A DNA stretch of 64,000 bases. Source: an uncultured Aeromonadaceae bacterium. GTDB lineage: Bacteria > Pseudomonadota > Gammaproteobacteria > Enterobacterales > Aeromonadaceae. The notes below the pieces were generated by a model, which made no database searches, was not told where the DNA came from, and worked only from the letters and a program-made list of their open reading frames with translations. Made by a program: the position numbers and the translations under genes. Position 1 is the first letter of the stretch; each line of letters begins with the position of its first letter. The stretch is taken from assembly GCA_945957385.1 (NCBI GenBank), contig CAMFKP010000003.1:62001-126000 (forward strand), written 5' to 3'. Below are positions 8,450-19,484 of the stretch, one piece after another.

Positions 8450-9478
8450 TTATAGGGTTGGCGCAGGCCCTGTGCTGTCGCCTGGAATCAGGCTGACGGG
8501 TGCCAATTGCGGGCCTTGACCTTGTAGCAGGCGTACCGCCTGATAGCCGCGGCCGTAGACATCTTGTCCGACCGTCGTCAGGCGTAACGGCAGGTAATTG
8601 AGGATATGCAGGTTATCGATACCGAGCAGCGACACCTGCTGCGGTATCTGGTAGTGGGCATTGATCAGCTGCTTGTAGGCGCCGATAGCCAGGATGTCAG
8701 CCATCGCCAGGATAGCACTGGCCCCTGCGGTCAGCAGGGTCTGGATCTGGTCGCCAACGGCATCGACACCGGCCAGCGTCACATCGGTCTCAATCAGTGT
8801 CAGGCTATCCAGTGTCAACCCGTAGCGGCTCAGGGCGCGCCGTACGCCATTCAGGCGCTCACGGTGCACGGATGACGTCGACAAGTGGCCAAAAAGCAGG
8901 ATCAAGCGACGGTGGCCAAGTGTCAGCAGGTGTTCGGCGGCCAGCTCACCGAGCAGGGCATCATCAATGCTGTAGTCATGAAAACGCGACACGGGGTAAC
9001 GCCCGAAGTAATCCCGATCATCGACCACGGCGACCGGGGCATCCCAGTTTTCCAGCGCCTGCAGGACGGTCTCTTCATGTTTTCCCAATACCAGCACGCC
9101 GGCTGGCGTCGGGCCGTTGAGCAGGTGACGCACCTCTTCCGGTCGTTCAATGCGTTGCAACGACGGCTGCAATCTGGCATCGAAGGCAGCATGCTCGATG
9201 CCAGCCAGTAGCTCGTTAAAGAACGGATAGTCCATCAGGATCCCACGCAAGTCGGGTGCCAGATGGTGGCCGGGTAACAGGATCAACAGAGTATGGGAGA
9301 TACCTCGTAACTGCCGGGCACCAGGGTGCAGGCTGTAACCCAGGCGCTCGGCCACGGCGCGCACCCGGGCGCGGGTCTCCTCAGAGACCTTGCCGGGTTT
9401 GTCGTTCAGTACATAGGAGGCCGTGGCGATGGAAACACCGGCTTCCCGTGCGACATCCCGTATGGTCAGCTTGCTCAT
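8450..9478 (-). CDS. LacI/GalR-family transcriptional regulator
   Basis: This 342-residue repressor begins with a LacI-type helix-turn-helix (Thr-Ile-Arg-Asp-Val-Ala-Arg-Glu-Ala-Gly-Val-Ser, residues 5-16) and a hinge helix near 50-60. A periplasmic-binding-protein-like sugar-sensing domain follows (about 65-340). Its ATG lies 15 bases after the hemB stop on the same strand, so it may be read through from hemB. It converges on the amylase gene, which suggests, without proving, a role in alpha-glucan or maltodextrin control. The effector cannot be read from the sequence. Confidence 0.85.
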   Translation of the reverse strand: MSKLTIRDVAREAGVSIATASYVLNDKPGKVSEETRARVRAVAERLGYSLHPGARQLRGISHTLLILLPGHHLAPDLRGILMDYPFFNELLAGIEHAAFDARLQPSLQRIERPEEVRHLLNGPTPAGVLVLGKHEETVLQALENWDAPVAVVDDRDYFGRYPVSRFHDYSIDDALLGELAAEHLLTLGHRRLILLFGHLSTSSVHRERLNGVRRALSRYGLTLDSLTLIETDVTLAGVDAVGDQIQTLLTAGASAILAMADILAIGAYKQLINAHYQIPQQVSLLGIDNLHILNYLPLRLTTVGQDVYGRGYQAVRLLQGQGPQLAPVSLIPGDSTGPAPTL

Positions 9479-9492
9479 GGCCCCTCGCGGAT

Positions 9493-11292
<1,800 letters not shown>

Positions 11293-11300
<8 letters not shown>

Positions 11301-12033
11301 GTGCAGACTCCGGGTTGGCCTGTTGCCGGTAGAAGCGTCCGAGCAGGATGCCGACTTCAAACAGCAGGCAGAGTGGTATCGCCAGCATGGTTTGCGATAG
11401 TACATCCGGTGGGGTCAGGAACATCGCGACGACAAAGGCGGCGACGATGAAATAGGGGCGCTGCCGTGCCAGCTGTTCCGGCGAGGTGACGCCGCTCCAG
11501 CACAGCAGGCAGAGGGCTACCGGCACTTCGAATGCCAGGCCGAACGCGAAGAACATGCCGAGAATGAAGCTCAGGTAGCTGGCAATGTCGGTGGCCATGG
11601 TGACCCCTTGGGGCGCTATGGTTGCAAAGAAGGTGAAGAGCAGCGGGCAGACGACGAAATAGGCGAACGCCATGCCGGCATAAAACAGCACGGCACTGCC
11701 GACAACCAGCGGCAGCACCAACCGTCGTTCATGCTGATACAACCCTGGCGCGACATACGCCCACAGCTGGTACAGCAGATAGGGAATGGAGGCAAACAGC
11801 GCCACATACAGCGTCAGCTTCATGGGGATGACGAACGGCGTGGTGACATCGGTGGCGATCATTTGGCCACCATGGGGCATCTGTTCCAGCAGCGGGAGAG
11901 CCAGCAGATGATAGAGATCGTTGGCGAAGTAGATCAGGCCCAAAAATAGGATGGCGATGACCGCCAGCGACTTCAGCAGGCGGCGCCGCAATTCGAGCAG
12001 ATGCTGGATCAGCGGTTGCGGTGAACGGCTCAT
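11293..12033 (-). CDS. tatC: Twin-arginine translocase subunit TatC
   Basis: TatC is the polytopic core of the twin-arginine protein export system and binds the RR signal peptide together with TatB. The 246-residue protein has the expected six membrane helices. The cytoplasmic N-terminus ([11 protein letters not shown]) contacts signal peptides, and a family Phe-Glu-Val-Pro motif is present. The start overlaps the tatB stop by four bases. Confidence 0.95.
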
Positions 12034-12485
12034 GGCGACTTTCTCGTGCTGGCATCCAGGCTGGTCTGGGTCTCAGGGCTGGCCGCTTTCAAGGCTTCAA
12101 TGGCGGCGACGATGTCGGCTGGCGTCGTCAACGGTAACGACAGTTGCGGCGTTTCCGGGTTCTCGGCTGGTTGCGGCGACGCCGTTCCCGGATTGGCATC
12201 GGCTTGTGGGCTGGCTGCCTTGAGGGCCTCAATGGCGGCACTGACATCCGGCGATGGTATCACCTGAGGGGCCGCTGGACGCGACGGCTCCGGTTGCAGG
12301 CTGGCTTTGAGGGCATCCAGCTCCAGCTCTTTTTCAAATTCGCGGCGCAGTGCGCGCAGCGTGGTACTGGCGGCGTGCAGCCACTTGGCGATCGCGCGCA
12401 CGGCGATAGGCATGCGCTCGGGACCCAGCACCAGCAGGGCCACGATGGCACAAAGCACCAGCTCCCACAGACCGACATCAAACAT
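12030..12485 (-). CDS. tatB: Twin-arginine translocase subunit TatB
   Basis: TatB pairs with TatC to form the Tat receptor. The 151-residue protein shows the N-terminal membrane helix with the family's Glu8 (Met-Phe-Asp-Val-Gly-Leu-Trp-Glu), Leu-Gly-Pro-Glu-Arg at the hinge, and an amphipathic helix to about residue 60. The tail is low-complexity and Pro/Ala-rich and contains two near-identical copies of [10 protein letters not shown] (about residues 85-94 and 129-138), likely an internal duplication. It lies between tatA (three-base gap) and tatC (four-base overlap). Confidence 0.93.
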   Translation of the reverse strand: MFDVGLWELVLCAIVALLVLGPERMPIAVRAIAKWLHAASTTLRALRREFEKELELDALKASLQPEPSRPAAPQVIPSPDVSAAIEALKAASPQADANPGTASPQPAENPETPQLSLPLTTPADIVAAIEALKAASPETQTSLDASTRKSP

Positions 12486-12488
12486 GGA

Positions 12489-12674
12489 TCAAGGCTTGTC
12501 CTGTGGTGGCGTCTTGTCATCCGGCTTGGTGCCGCTCTCCTCGCCGTGCAACGCTTTCTTGAAGTCGCGCAGCGCTGTGCCCAGATCGCCACCGACATTG
12601 CGCAGCCGCTTGGTGCCGAACAGGACCAGTACGATAAAGGCGATGAGTAACAGTTCCGTGATACTGAAATGCAT
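12489..12674 (-). CDS. tatA: Twin-arginine translocase subunit TatA
   Basis: TatA assembles into the protein-conducting part of the Tat system. The small 61-residue protein has one N-terminal membrane helix, the hinge Phe-Gly-Thr-Lys-Arg-Leu, an amphipathic helix with Asp-Phe-Lys-Lys-Ala-Leu, and a short acidic/proline tail. This is at the short end for TatA. It is the first tat gene after ubiB and starts 25 bases beyond the ubiB stop. Confidence 0.93.
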   Translation of the reverse strand: MHFSITELLLIAFIVLVLFGTKRLRNVGGDLGTALRDFKKALHGEESGTKPDDKTPPQDKP

Positions 12675-12699
12675 GATGATCCTCGTCAGTGATGGAACA

Positions 12700-14340
12700 T
12701 TAATCGGTGCCCGGATGCAGTCGGCGCCATCCGCGCCACCAGCATAACAGCGTCAGCAGGCCGCCTGTGACGGCCCATTCCGGGTGCCCCTCTTGCCAGC
12801 AGCCAAGGCTGCCAAGCAGCAGGGTTGCGCCGATCAGCAGCAGGTAGCGAGCCTCTCCCTGGCGGCGTTGCTGGTGCTGCCAGCGACGCGCCAACTGTTC
12901 AAACTGGTGTTGCTGGCGTTGTGACTGTTGCAGCGCATCGTAGATCAGATCGGGGAGTTGCGGCAGCTTTTCCAACCAGAAGGGGGCATTGGCCTTCAAC
13001 CCTTGCCAGGCCGCTTGAGGCCCCACCTGCTGACGCAACCAGCGTTCGAGGAAAGGTTTAGCGGTTTGCCACAGATCGAGCTGGGGGTAGAGCTGGCGGC
13101 CCAACCCTTCGACATAGAGCAGGGTTTTTTGCAACAGTACCAACTGGGGTTGCACCTGCATGTTGAAGCGGCGTGCCGTATTGAACAGGTTGAGCAGTAC
13201 CTGGCCAAACGAGATTTCGGCCAGTGGCTTGGCGAAAATCGGCTCCAGTACGGTGCGCAAGGCGGATTCGAACTCTTCCACCTTGGTGTCAGGCGGCACC
13301 CAGCCGGATTGCACATGCAGCTCGGCGACTCGGCGGTAGTCGCGATTGAAGAAGGCCAGAAAGTTATCCGCCAAATAGCGTTTATCGTCGCGATTCAGTG
13401 TGCCGACGATACCGCAGTCGATGCCGATCCACTGCGGATCGTCCGGGTGGTCGTAAGCGACGAAGACGTTGCCTGGGTGCATATCGGCGTGGAAAAAGCT
13501 ATCGCGGAACACCTGGGTGAAGAACACCTCGACGCCACGTTCGGCCAGCAACTTGAAGTTGGTGCCATTGGCCTCGAGAGCGGCGCGATCCGAGACCGGA
13601 ATACCGTAGATGCGCTCCATCACCAGTACGTTCTCGCGACACAATTCGGTGTAAACCTGAGGCACATACAGCATCGGCGAGCCTTCAAAGTTACGGCGCA
13701 GCTGCATCGCATTCGCCGCCTCGCTCATCAGGTTCAGCTCGTCGAGCAGTGTCTTGCGGTATTCGTTGACCACTTCGACGGGGCGTAGACGATTGCGTGG
13801 TACCAGCCAGGCGACCAGACGCGCGAGCGCCTCCAGCAGTTGCAGATCGGCCTCGATCACCTGCCGGATATCTGGACGGATGACCTTGAGGACGATGTCG
13901 GCGCCGTTTTGTTTCAAGCGCGCGGTATGCACCTGTGCCACCGAAGCCGATGCCAGCGGGGTCTCATCAAAATCGTCAAACAGGGTTTCGATGGGTTGGC
14001 GCAGGCTCGCTTCAATCTGGGCTCGGGCTTGGGTGCCGGGAAACGGTGGTACGCGATCTTGCAACAGGGCCAGCTCGTCGGCCAGATCCGGCGGTAACAG
14101 GTCGCGGCGGGTTGACAGCATCTGGCCAAATTTGATGAATACCGGCCCCAATGCCTCGCAGGCCAGGCGCAGGCGACGGCCATGGCTGGCCTGGGGATGG
14201 CGGTTGCGCAACCAGAACAGCCCATGGCGGCAGGCGCGCACCGGCCAGGGTTGCCAGGCGCGTGGTAACAGATCGTCCAGTCCATGACGTAGCACCACAG
14301 CGCCGATCCGGTACAGCCGGCGCAGATCGCGGACCCTCAT
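12700..14340 (-). CDS. ubiB: Ubiquinone biosynthesis ATPase/kinase-like protein UbiB
   Basis: UbiB is an atypical protein-kinase-like ATPase needed for ubiquinone synthesis, anchored in the inner membrane. The 546-residue protein has the ADCK/UbiB Lys-x-Gly-Gln motif (Phe-Ile-Lys-Phe-Gly-Gln-Met) near residue 70. A kinase-like core carries His-Ala-Asp-Met-His-Pro-Gly-Asn and Gly-Ile-Asp-Cys-Gly. Two C-terminal hydrophobic segments (about 500-540) act as the anchor. It overlaps ubiJ by four bases inside the ubiE-ubiJ-ubiB-tat operon. Confidence 0.95.
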   Translation of the reverse strand: MRVRDLRRLYRIGAVVLRHGLDDLLPRAWQPWPVRACRHGLFWLRNRHPQASHGRRLRLACEALGPVFIKFGQMLSTRRDLLPPDLADELALLQDRVPPFPGTQARAQIEASLRQPIETLFDDFDETPLASASVAQVHTARLKQNGADIVLKVIRPDIRQVIEADLQLLEALARLVAWLVPRNRLRPVEVVNEYRKTLLDELNLMSEAANAMQLRRNFEGSPMLYVPQVYTELCRENVLVMERIYGIPVSDRAALEANGTNFKLLAERGVEVFFTQVFRDSFFHADMHPGNVFVAYDHPDDPQWIGIDCGIVGTLNRDDKRYLADNFLAFFNRDYRRVAELHVQSGWVPPDTKVEEFESALRTVLEPIFAKPLAEISFGQVLLNLFNTARRFNMQVQPQLVLLQKTLLYVEGLGRQLYPQLDLWQTAKPFLERWLRQQVGPQAAWQGLKANAPFWLEKLPQLPDLIYDALQQSQRQQHQFEQLARRWQHQQRRQGEARYLLLIGATLLLGSLGCWQEGHPEWAVTGGLLTLLCWWRGWRRLHPGTD

Positions 14341-14960
14341 AGGCCCACCTTGTGGCGCAGGCGTTCGAGGCGCAGTGCAATGACATCGATGTCGCGCTTG
14401 ATGACGTCTACCTCTTCGCAGAAATAGGCCACTTCCAGTGCGCCGGGAGCGAGACGGATCTCTTCGACCAGGTATTCGGCCAGATCCTGGCGATTGCGCT
14501 CCAGTTCGCGGCAGCCGATGCCGTGCAGGCGGCGAGCCTCACGGAACAGCACATGTGCCAGCACATCACCACTGTAGCGAGCCAGTTCACCTTCCCAATC
14601 GATCTGCATGTCACCCAGCAGGATTGCCAGCACGTTAAAGAGTGCGGGATCGCCGCTGAGATCAACGCGACCCTCACGGATCAGTGCGGTGAGCTGATCC
14701 CGCTGCTGCAGTCGTGGCAGGGCGTCCAGATCGAGCGCGATGCCGGCGTCGGCCTGGGCTTCATAGTCAGTCAGCAGGCTGACGGCATCGGGTGCAAAAT
14801 GCAGCCAGAAGCGATCCCAGCCCCGGATTTCGATGGCGAGCACCTTGCCGTTCAGCGGTCGTTGGCGCATACCGGCGTGCGGATCGCGCTGTAACAAGGC
14901 GTTCAGTGCGGTTTCTGCGGCCGCGGCAAACAGGATTTTTAATGGGAAAGGTGGCAACAT
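14337..14960 (-). CDS. ubiJ: Ubiquinone biosynthesis accessory factor UbiJ
   Basis: UbiJ carries an SCP2-type lipid-binding domain and is thought to hold hydrophobic ubiquinone intermediates in the Ubi complex. About 207 residues: SCP2-like N-terminal half and a helical C-terminal half. The ATG at 14960 (Met-Leu-Pro-Pro-Phe-Pro-Leu) has an AGGAGGG box upstream; a longer frame reaching 15005 is less likely. It sits between ubiE and ubiB, as in most gammaproteobacteria. Confidence 0.9.
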   Translation of the reverse strand: MLPPFPLKILFAAAAETALNALLQRDPHAGMRQRPLNGKVLAIEIRGWDRFWLHFAPDAVSLLTDYEAQADAGIALDLDALPRLQQRDQLTALIREGRVDLSGDPALFNVLAILLGDMQIDWEGELARYSGDVLAHVLFREARRLHGIGCRELERNRQDLAEYLVEEIRLAPGALEVAYFCEEVDVIKRDIDVIALRLERLRHKVGL

Positions 14961-14976
14961 CCGCCCTCCTGCTGCG

Positions 14977-15723
14977 TCAGAATTTATAACCGCGATGCAG
15001 AGCAACGATGCCCTGAGTCAGGTTGTAGTAGTTGACCTCTTCGAAGCCGGATTGCTCCATCATTGCTTTCAGCGTCTCCTGATCCGGGTGCATGCGAATC
15101 GACTCGGCCAGGTATTGGTAACTGTCGCCGTCCTGGGCCACCAGCGCCCCCATTTTCGGCAGAATACGGAACGAGTAAAAATCGTACAGCTTCGACATCA
15201 GCTCGCTGGTGGGTTTGGAAAATTCGAGTACCAATAGGCGGCCACCCGGTTTTAATACGCGGAACATGGAGTCGAGGGCTTTTTGCTTGTCGGTGACATT
15301 GCGCAGTCCGAAGCCGATGGTGATCAGATCGAAATGGTTGTCCGGAAACGGCAGCGCCTCGGCATTCGCTTGTACATAGCGGATGTTATCCACCAGTCCG
15401 AGGTTGCGCAGCTTGTCGCGTCCCACTTTCAGCATGGAGTCGTTGATGTCGGCCAGCACCACTTCCCCCTGCGCTCCTGTAATGCGCGAGAAGCGGGCCG
15501 TCAGATCGCCGGTGCCACCGGCCAGATCCAGCACCTTGTGCCCGGGGCGGATCCCTGAACAGTCAATGGCAAAGCGCTTCCACAAGCGATGGATGCCAAA
15601 AGACATCAAATCGTTCATCAGATCGTATTTGGCGGCTACCGAATGGAACACGCTGGCCACCAGCTGCTCCTTTTCATCCGCCGCTACTGTCTTGTAGCCA
15701 AAATGGGTTGTTCCTTCGCTCAT
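14977..15723 (-). CDS. ubiE: Demethylmenaquinone/2-methoxy-6-polyprenylbenzoquinol methyltransferase
   Basis: UbiE is the SAM-dependent C-methyltransferase shared by ubiquinone and menaquinone synthesis. The 248-residue protein has the SAM-binding motif [10 protein letters not shown] and the family sequences Gly-Phe-Gly-Leu-Arg-Asn-Val and Glu-Phe-Ser-Lys-Pro. The ATG at 15723 (Met-Ser-Glu-Gly-Thr-Thr-His-Phe-Gly) matches known UbiE N-termini; frame upstream of it is open but not family-like. It is the first gene of the ubi-tat-hemB operon. Confidence 0.95.
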   Translation of the reverse strand: MSEGTTHFGYKTVAADEKEQLVASVFHSVAAKYDLMNDLMSFGIHRLWKRFAIDCSGIRPGHKVLDLAGGTGDLTARFSRITGAQGEVVLADINDSMLKVGRDKLRNLGLVDNIRYVQANAEALPFPDNHFDLITIGFGLRNVTDKQKALDSMFRVLKPGGRLLVLEFSKPTSELMSKLYDFYSFRILPKMGALVAQDGDSYQYLAESIRMHPDQETLKAMMEQSGFEEVNYYNLTQGIVALHRGYKF

Positions 15724-15784
15724 CTGGGGTTCCCTGTCCTGCATCATCGAAATCGGCTGCAGTGTAACGCACTTCGGCATGGAA

Positions 15785-16162
15785 TCAGAATCGGTTGAGC
15801 ACAGCCTGCAAGCCAATCCAGGTCAGTAACAGGCAGCAGCCAACGTTAATGGCGATGTTCAGTACGCCCTTGAGCCATTCCCCTTGCTGTAGCAACAGCA
15901 GGGTATCGAGCGAGAACGAGGAGAACGTGGTCAGGCCGCCCAGGATACCGACCATGATGAAGGGGCGCCACGGATGGCTAGTCAATACTTCTTGCTGCAG
16001 AACGCCCAGGGTGATGCCGATGGCCAGCGAACCGAGCAAGTTGACGCTCAGGGTGCCAAAAGGAAAGCTTTTGCCAAATAGCGTCATCATCAATTGCGTC
16101 AGAAAGTAGCGCAGGCAAGAGCCAAGGGCCCCACCGGCGGCAACAAACAGATAGGCAGTCAT
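15785..16162 (-). CDS. crcB: Fluoride channel CrcB/Fluc
   Basis: CrcB forms a dual-topology dimeric fluoride channel in the inner membrane. The 125-residue protein has four membrane helices and the hallmark [10 protein letters not shown]. The N-terminal [10 protein letters not shown] also fits. The start at 16162 has a GGAGG box. It lies 61 bases upstream of ubiE on the same strand and may be co-transcribed with it. I did not find a convincing fluoride riboswitch upstream. Confidence 0.93.
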   Translation of the reverse strand: MTAYLFVAAGGALGSCLRYFLTQLMMTLFGKSFPFGTLSVNLLGSLAIGITLGVLQQEVLTSHPWRPFIMVGILGGLTTFSSFSLDTLLLLQQGEWLKGVLNIAINVGCCLLLTWIGLQAVLNRF

Positions 16163-16405
16163 CCAGCGTCCTCCAGTCAAAGAGGCATCAGGATCTGCCG
16201 CAGCGTTGACCTTGTCAAACAGCTGCAAGCTGAATAGGGGGTGAACCGAAGCGTCATTCGCCTTGTCGTAGACGGTGGCCACTCTCTAGAATTTACCTGC
16301 TCTGGAAGTGCCCGCTCTTTCACGCTCCCCCAGGGAGTGTGTTTCATGGATGGAATTGTGCGCCTTTGTCCCCCGACGGCATCCCCAACCCATGACTGGA
16401 TAATA

Positions 16406-16753
16406 ATGATGAACACGCTGCCCTCCGCTTTTGAGCTGGAACAACTCTGTGATGAGGTTCCGCCCCTCTATCGGCTCGATCTGCCCGAAATGCCACGTAA
16501 TACCGCCATCCTGCGCATGATGCGCCATATGCCATCCCAGTTGGTACTTGAGATGAACAGTGAACCGGAGAGCCTGTCTCGGCTGACTTCAGGGGTCTCT
16601 GTGCCACTGGAGGAACTGAATGGTGAAAGCCTGACCCTGCACCTGAATGGTTGTACGATCGGTAAGGTGATCTTGCAGCAACGCGATGGCCGCCTCTGTT
16701 TGCAGATGCAAGAGCTGGTGGATCAGAATACGGTCAGTGCGCTGTTCTGCTAA
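16406..16753 (+). CDS. SpoA-domain (FliN-like) small protein upstream of fliM
   Basis: A protein of about 115 residues that I do not recognise by name. Its C-terminal 65 residues align by eye with the FliN/FliM SpoA domain: Leu-Ser-Arg-Leu-Thr-Ser-Gly, then Leu-Asn-Gly-Glu-Ser-Leu and Leu-Asn-Gly-Cys-Thr-Ile-Gly, matching FliN's rhythm. The N-terminal half is unrecognised. SpoA domains build the flagellar C-ring and type III sorting platforms. It lies directly upstream of the c-di-GMP riboswitch leader of fliM-fliN and is separate from the true fliN at 18095. An in-frame ATG at 16346 has a better ribosome site (GGGAG), so the protein could be about 20 residues longer. Confidence 0.6.
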   Translation: MMNTLPSAFELEQLCDEVPPLYRLDLPEMPRNTAILRMMRHMPSQLVLEMNSEPESLSRLTSGVSVPLEELNGESLTLHLNGCTIGKVILQQRDGRLCLQMQELVDQNTVSALFC

Positions 16754-16892
16754 AGGCGGCGTTTTCTATTCCATCTCGGCGAAATCATGACGACCCTGTT
16801 GTAGCAGATCGCCACTGGTTTCGGGAAAAGGCTCCTGACCTTGATGAAACCAAGGTTTTTCCTCTCGTTATCCGCTGAACAATTCCCCGCTC

Positions 16893-16908
16893 TGGGGGTT
16901 GTGTTGCT
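16893..16908 (+). promoter_or_regulatory. Possible sigma-54 (-24/-12) promoter for the fliM operon
   Basis: TGG at -24 and TTGCT at -12 have the required ten-base gap between GG and GC, but the other -24 positions are poor. The expected start would give about a 65-base leader before the c-di-GMP riboswitch at 16984. The rest of the 16754-16983 gap shows no gene. Confidence 0.35.
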
Positions 16909-16983
16909 ATTCGCACGCCATTAGGATGCTCGGCATAGCTGCTGTATGTCCCGTACTCCTCATTGGGTTGACACGGCATACCA

Positions 16984-17067
16984 AGTGACAAGGGCAAACT
17001 GGCTGAAAGGTCAGGACGCAAAGCCTCCGGTCTAACGACTCTCGTAGTCCAGGATAGCGGGGTTACT
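16984..17067 (+). ncRNA. c-di-GMP-I (GEMM) riboswitch, fliM operon leader
   Basis: All conserved GEMM elements are present in order: AGGGCAAAC, a GAAA-capped P2 stem, GGACGCAAAGCCTCCGG, CTAA, a P3 stem and AGCGGGG. The P1 stem AGTGAC/GTTACT closes it with one G-T wobble. The base equivalent to G20, which separates c-di-GMP from cGAMP sensors, is G. It ends 138 bases upstream of fliM and should control the whole fliM-flhA operon. Confidence 0.93.
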
Positions 17068-17112
17068 CGTGGTGTTGACCCGCCTGTGCTTTGCTCTTTC
17101 CTTTGTATTCGC

Positions 17113-17186
17113 GTCAGTTTCCGTTATCTGCGGGCTGGAACAACTATGTCTTTTTGTCATGCCAACTGACACGAACGTCGGTTGGC
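17113..17186 (+). promoter_or_regulatory. Likely expression platform of the fliM riboswitch
   Basis: Two mutually exclusive stems share the bases at 17161-17170. GTCAGTT (17113-17119) can pair with AACTGAC (17164-17170), or GCCAAC (17161-17166) can pair with GTTGGC (17181-17186). The second lies just before the fliM ribosome site (GAGG near 17191). Such competition is what a riboswitch platform needs. Pairing is read by eye and not folded. Confidence 0.4.
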
Positions 17187-17205
17187 CGTTCGAGGTTTTA
17201 TCCCT

Positions 17206-18105
17206 ATGCCTGAAAGCAAACGCCGGAATCAGCGGGTTTGGCCAGCGGTCGAAGCCAGTGCCCTGCCGGTTTATGACCTGTTGGGACAGGAGCGTCTGGC
17301 TCACGATGCCTTGAACCAGTTGAATCAATCCCGCCGGCTGTTATCGCAGATGGTCGCCGGCTGTTTTTCCCGGTTGTTCAACGGGCTCAGTTGCCAGATG
17401 GACTATGCCCCGTTTCATACCCGCTTGATGTCAGAAGTCGCCAGCGATGGCCAACTGCTATGGGTGCAGGCGACTAACCAGCATGGCCGGCAAGCCTGGC
17501 TGGCCATTTCTGCGCCTCACCTTTATCGCCTGGCGATCCTGTTCTTTGGCGGTAGCCCGTTACAACAGGATCAGACCATTAACGTCAAGGCGGCGACCGA
17601 GACCGAGCAGCGGCTGTTATTGCGGCTGGCCCAGCATCAGCTGGATATTCTTTCCGATCTGCTGGGCGAGCCGGAAGATCGCTGGGAACTGAATCTGGTC
17701 GGTAGTGAGGCGTTGCCGTTGTCACAAATCTGGCTGTGCAGTGAAGGCACCTTGCTGCTGGGTGAACATGACAGCCAGTTCTGGATCTGGTGGCCGTTTG
17801 CCAGCAAGGAGATGCTGGCTCTGGATGGCCCGGCTCCGGCCTCGTTAGGGGAGCAGATGTGTGCAGCTTTGCCGGCGGTACCGGTGCGCCTGCGGGTGGT
17901 ACTCAGTGAGTTCACCCTGTCGCTGGGTGAATTGCAGCAGCTGCAGACCGGTGATCTGCTGCCATTGGAGATGGCGGAACCGGCGCCAGCGCTGATTGGT
18001 CATCAATCCTGTTTTACTGGCCGTCTGGCTGAACGTAACGGTGCCCTGGTCTATCAGGTGGCATCGCTGATCCATGCTCGGAGAGAGACAAATAATGACG
18101 AATGA
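17206..18105 (+). CDS. fliM: Lateral flagellar motor switch protein FliM
   Basis: FliM forms the middle of the C-ring between FliG and FliN. This 299-residue copy is short (polar FliM is about 330-350). The middle CheC-like domain and C-terminal SpoA domain (Leu-Gln-Thr-Gly-Asp-Leu-Leu-Pro-Leu) can be traced. The N-terminal CheY-binding stretch (Ser-Gln-x-Glu-Ile-Asp-Ala-Leu in classic FliM) is not visible. The ATG at 17206 was chosen because the upstream frame starts only with TTG. It overlaps fliN by 11 bases and follows the riboswitch leader. Confidence 0.8.
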   Translation: MPESKRRNQRVWPAVEASALPVYDLLGQERLAHDALNQLNQSRRLLSQMVAGCFSRLFNGLSCQMDYAPFHTRLMSEVASDGQLLWVQATNQHGRQAWLAISAPHLYRLAILFFGGSPLQQDQTINVKAATETEQRLLLRLAQHQLDILSDLLGEPEDRWELNLVGSEALPLSQIWLCSEGTLLLGEHDSQFWIWWPFASKEMLALDGPAPASLGEQMCAALPAVPVRLRVVLSEFTLSLGELQQLQTGDLLPLEMAEPAPALIGHQSCFTGRLAERNGALVYQVASLIHARRETNNDE

Positions 18106-18466
18106 TTCACTGAATGACGACCTGATGGGGCTGGATGATCTGGATAACCTGTTCGACGAGGAGAGCGATGCGGTCCGGCTGGACAAATCCGTACCAAAAT
18201 CGGCGCCACGCGATCTGAACTTCTTCCGTCACATCCCGGTCAAGGTCACGCTGGAAGTTGCCAGTACCGAGTTGCCGCTGGGCGATCTGATGCAAATCAG
18301 CGAAGGCGCGGTCATCGAGTTAGACAAACAAGCCGGTGAGCCACTGGACGTGCGCGTCAACGGCCGTCTGCTGGCTCGTGGTGAAGTGGTCGTGGCCAAT
18401 GGCAAATATGGTTTGCGGCTGGTGGACATCATAGACCAGCAGGCGCTGGGTCAACTGGACCTGTGA
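18095..18466 (+). CDS. fliN: Lateral flagellar motor switch protein FliN
   Basis: FliN is the lower part of the C-ring and docks the export apparatus through FliH. The 123-residue protein has an acidic N-terminus (Asp-Asp-Leu-Asp-Asn-Leu-Phe-Asp) and a clear SpoA domain: Ile-Pro-Val-Lys-Val-Thr-Leu-Glu-Val, [10 protein letters not shown], and Tyr-Gly-Leu-Arg-Leu-Val-Asp-Ile. GGAGAG precedes the ATG. Second gene of the riboswitch-controlled operon. Confidence 0.92.
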   Translation: MTNDSLNDDLMGLDDLDNLFDEESDAVRLDKSVPKSAPRDLNFFRHIPVKVTLEVASTELPLGDLMQISEGAVIELDKQAGEPLDVRVNGRLLARGEVVVANGKYGLRLVDIIDQQALGQLDL

Positions 18467-18470
18467 GTCG

Positions 18471-19211
18471 ATGAAGTGGCTTGGCGGCCTGTTAGTGGCC
18501 GGATTGGGGATGGCTTCGCTGGCCCATGGCGCCGATATGACGCTGTTCTCGGTAGCACCGGGCGAGGCCGGGGCTCAGGATTACAACATCAAGTTGCAGA
18601 TCCTGCTGTTCATGACCCTGCTGGGTCTGTTGCCGACCCTGTTGTTGATGATGACCAGTTTCACCCGCATCATCATAGTGCTGGCCATTCTGCGTCAGGC
18701 GTTGGGTCTGCAGCAGAGCCCGCCGAACCGGGTGCTGTTGGGTATTGCCATGATACTGACGTTGCTGATCATGCGGCCGGTATGGACTGACATCTACCAG
18801 AATGCCTTCAAACCCTACGATGCCGAGCAAATCACGTTGCAAGAGGCGCTGCAGCGTGCCGAGAAGCCGTTGCGCAAGTTTATGCTGGCCCAGACCCGCG
18901 AGAGCGATTTGGAGCAGATGTTGCGCATCGGTGGCGAGTCGACGGCACTCAAGCCGGAGCAGGTGCCGTTTACGATCTTGATGCCGGCATTCGTGCTCAG
19001 TGAACTCAATACCGCGTTCCAGATCGGTTTCATGCTGTTTGTGCCCTTTTTGGTGATCGATCTGGTGGTGGCCAGCGTGTTGATGGCCATGGGGATGATG
19101 ATGTTGTCGCCGTTGATCATCTCGTTGCCATTCAAGCTGATGATCTTCGTGCTGGTGGATGGCTGGGCCATGACCGTTGGCACCCTGGCCGCCAGCTTCA
19201 GCGGAGGATAG
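18471..19211 (+). CDS. fliP: Flagellar export gate protein FliP
   Basis: FliP is the main subunit of the FliP5-Q4-R1 export gate. The 246-residue protein begins with a cleavable signal sequence (Ala-His-Gly-Ala near residue 20). It has the conserved Met-Met-Thr-Ser-Phe-Thr-Arg-Ile, Gln-Ser-Pro-Pro-Asn-Arg and Phe-Gln-Ile-Gly-Phe. No fliO gene is present before it, as is common in lateral systems. It follows fliN by four bases. Confidence 0.95.
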   Translation: MKWLGGLLVAGLGMASLAHGADMTLFSVAPGEAGAQDYNIKLQILLFMTLLGLLPTLLLMMTSFTRIIIVLAILRQALGLQQSPPNRVLLGIAMILTLLIMRPVWTDIYQNAFKPYDAEQITLQEALQRAEKPLRKFMLAQTRESDLEQMLRIGGESTALKPEQVPFTILMPAFVLSELNTAFQIGFMLFVPFLVIDLVVASVLMAMGMMMLSPLIISLPFKLMIFVLVDGWAMTVGTLAASFSGG

Positions 19212-19214
19212 CGG

Positions 19215-19484
19215 ATGTCACCGGAACAGACCGTCGCCCTGATGGCGGATGCGGTCAAACTGATCGTGGCGCTGGTCGGCGTGTTGGTGGTCCCCAGTCT
19301 GGTGGTTGGGGTCGTGGTCAGCATGTTTCAGGCGGCGACCCAGATCCAGGAGCAGACGCTCAGCTTCCTGCCGCGGTTGTTTGTCACCCTGATGACGCTG
19401 CTGTTCACCGGGCACTGGCTGCTCGGCAAGATCAGCTCGCTGTTTCATCAAATCTTCGCCAGCGTGCCGGGGCTGATCGGGTGA
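19215..19484 (+). CDS. fliQ: Flagellar export gate protein FliQ
   Basis: FliQ is the small two-helix gate subunit. The 89-residue protein shows the family sequences Val-Gly-Val-Val-Val-Ser-Met-Phe-Gln-Ala-Ala-Thr-Gln-Ile and Gln-Glu-Gln-Thr-Leu-Ser-Phe between the two hydrophobic hairpin segments. It starts three bases after fliP and overlaps the fliR start (GTGA) by four. Confidence 0.95.
   Translation: MSPEQTVALMADAVKLIVALVGVLVVPSLVVGVVVSMFQAATQIQEQTLSFLPRLFVTLMTLLFTGHWLLGKISSLFHQIFASVPGLIG

Noticed and set aside
16163-16300. Possible fluoride riboswitch upstream of crcB
   Set aside because: A CTGATGCCTC stretch on the minus strand recalls the 3' conserved element, but the 5' GG-N-GATGG element and the pseudoknot partner are missing.
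16784-17060. Sigma-70 TTGACA at 16973 as the fliM operon promoter
   Set aside because: Its -10 would fall inside the riboswitch aptamer, so a start there would cut off the aptamer 5' half.
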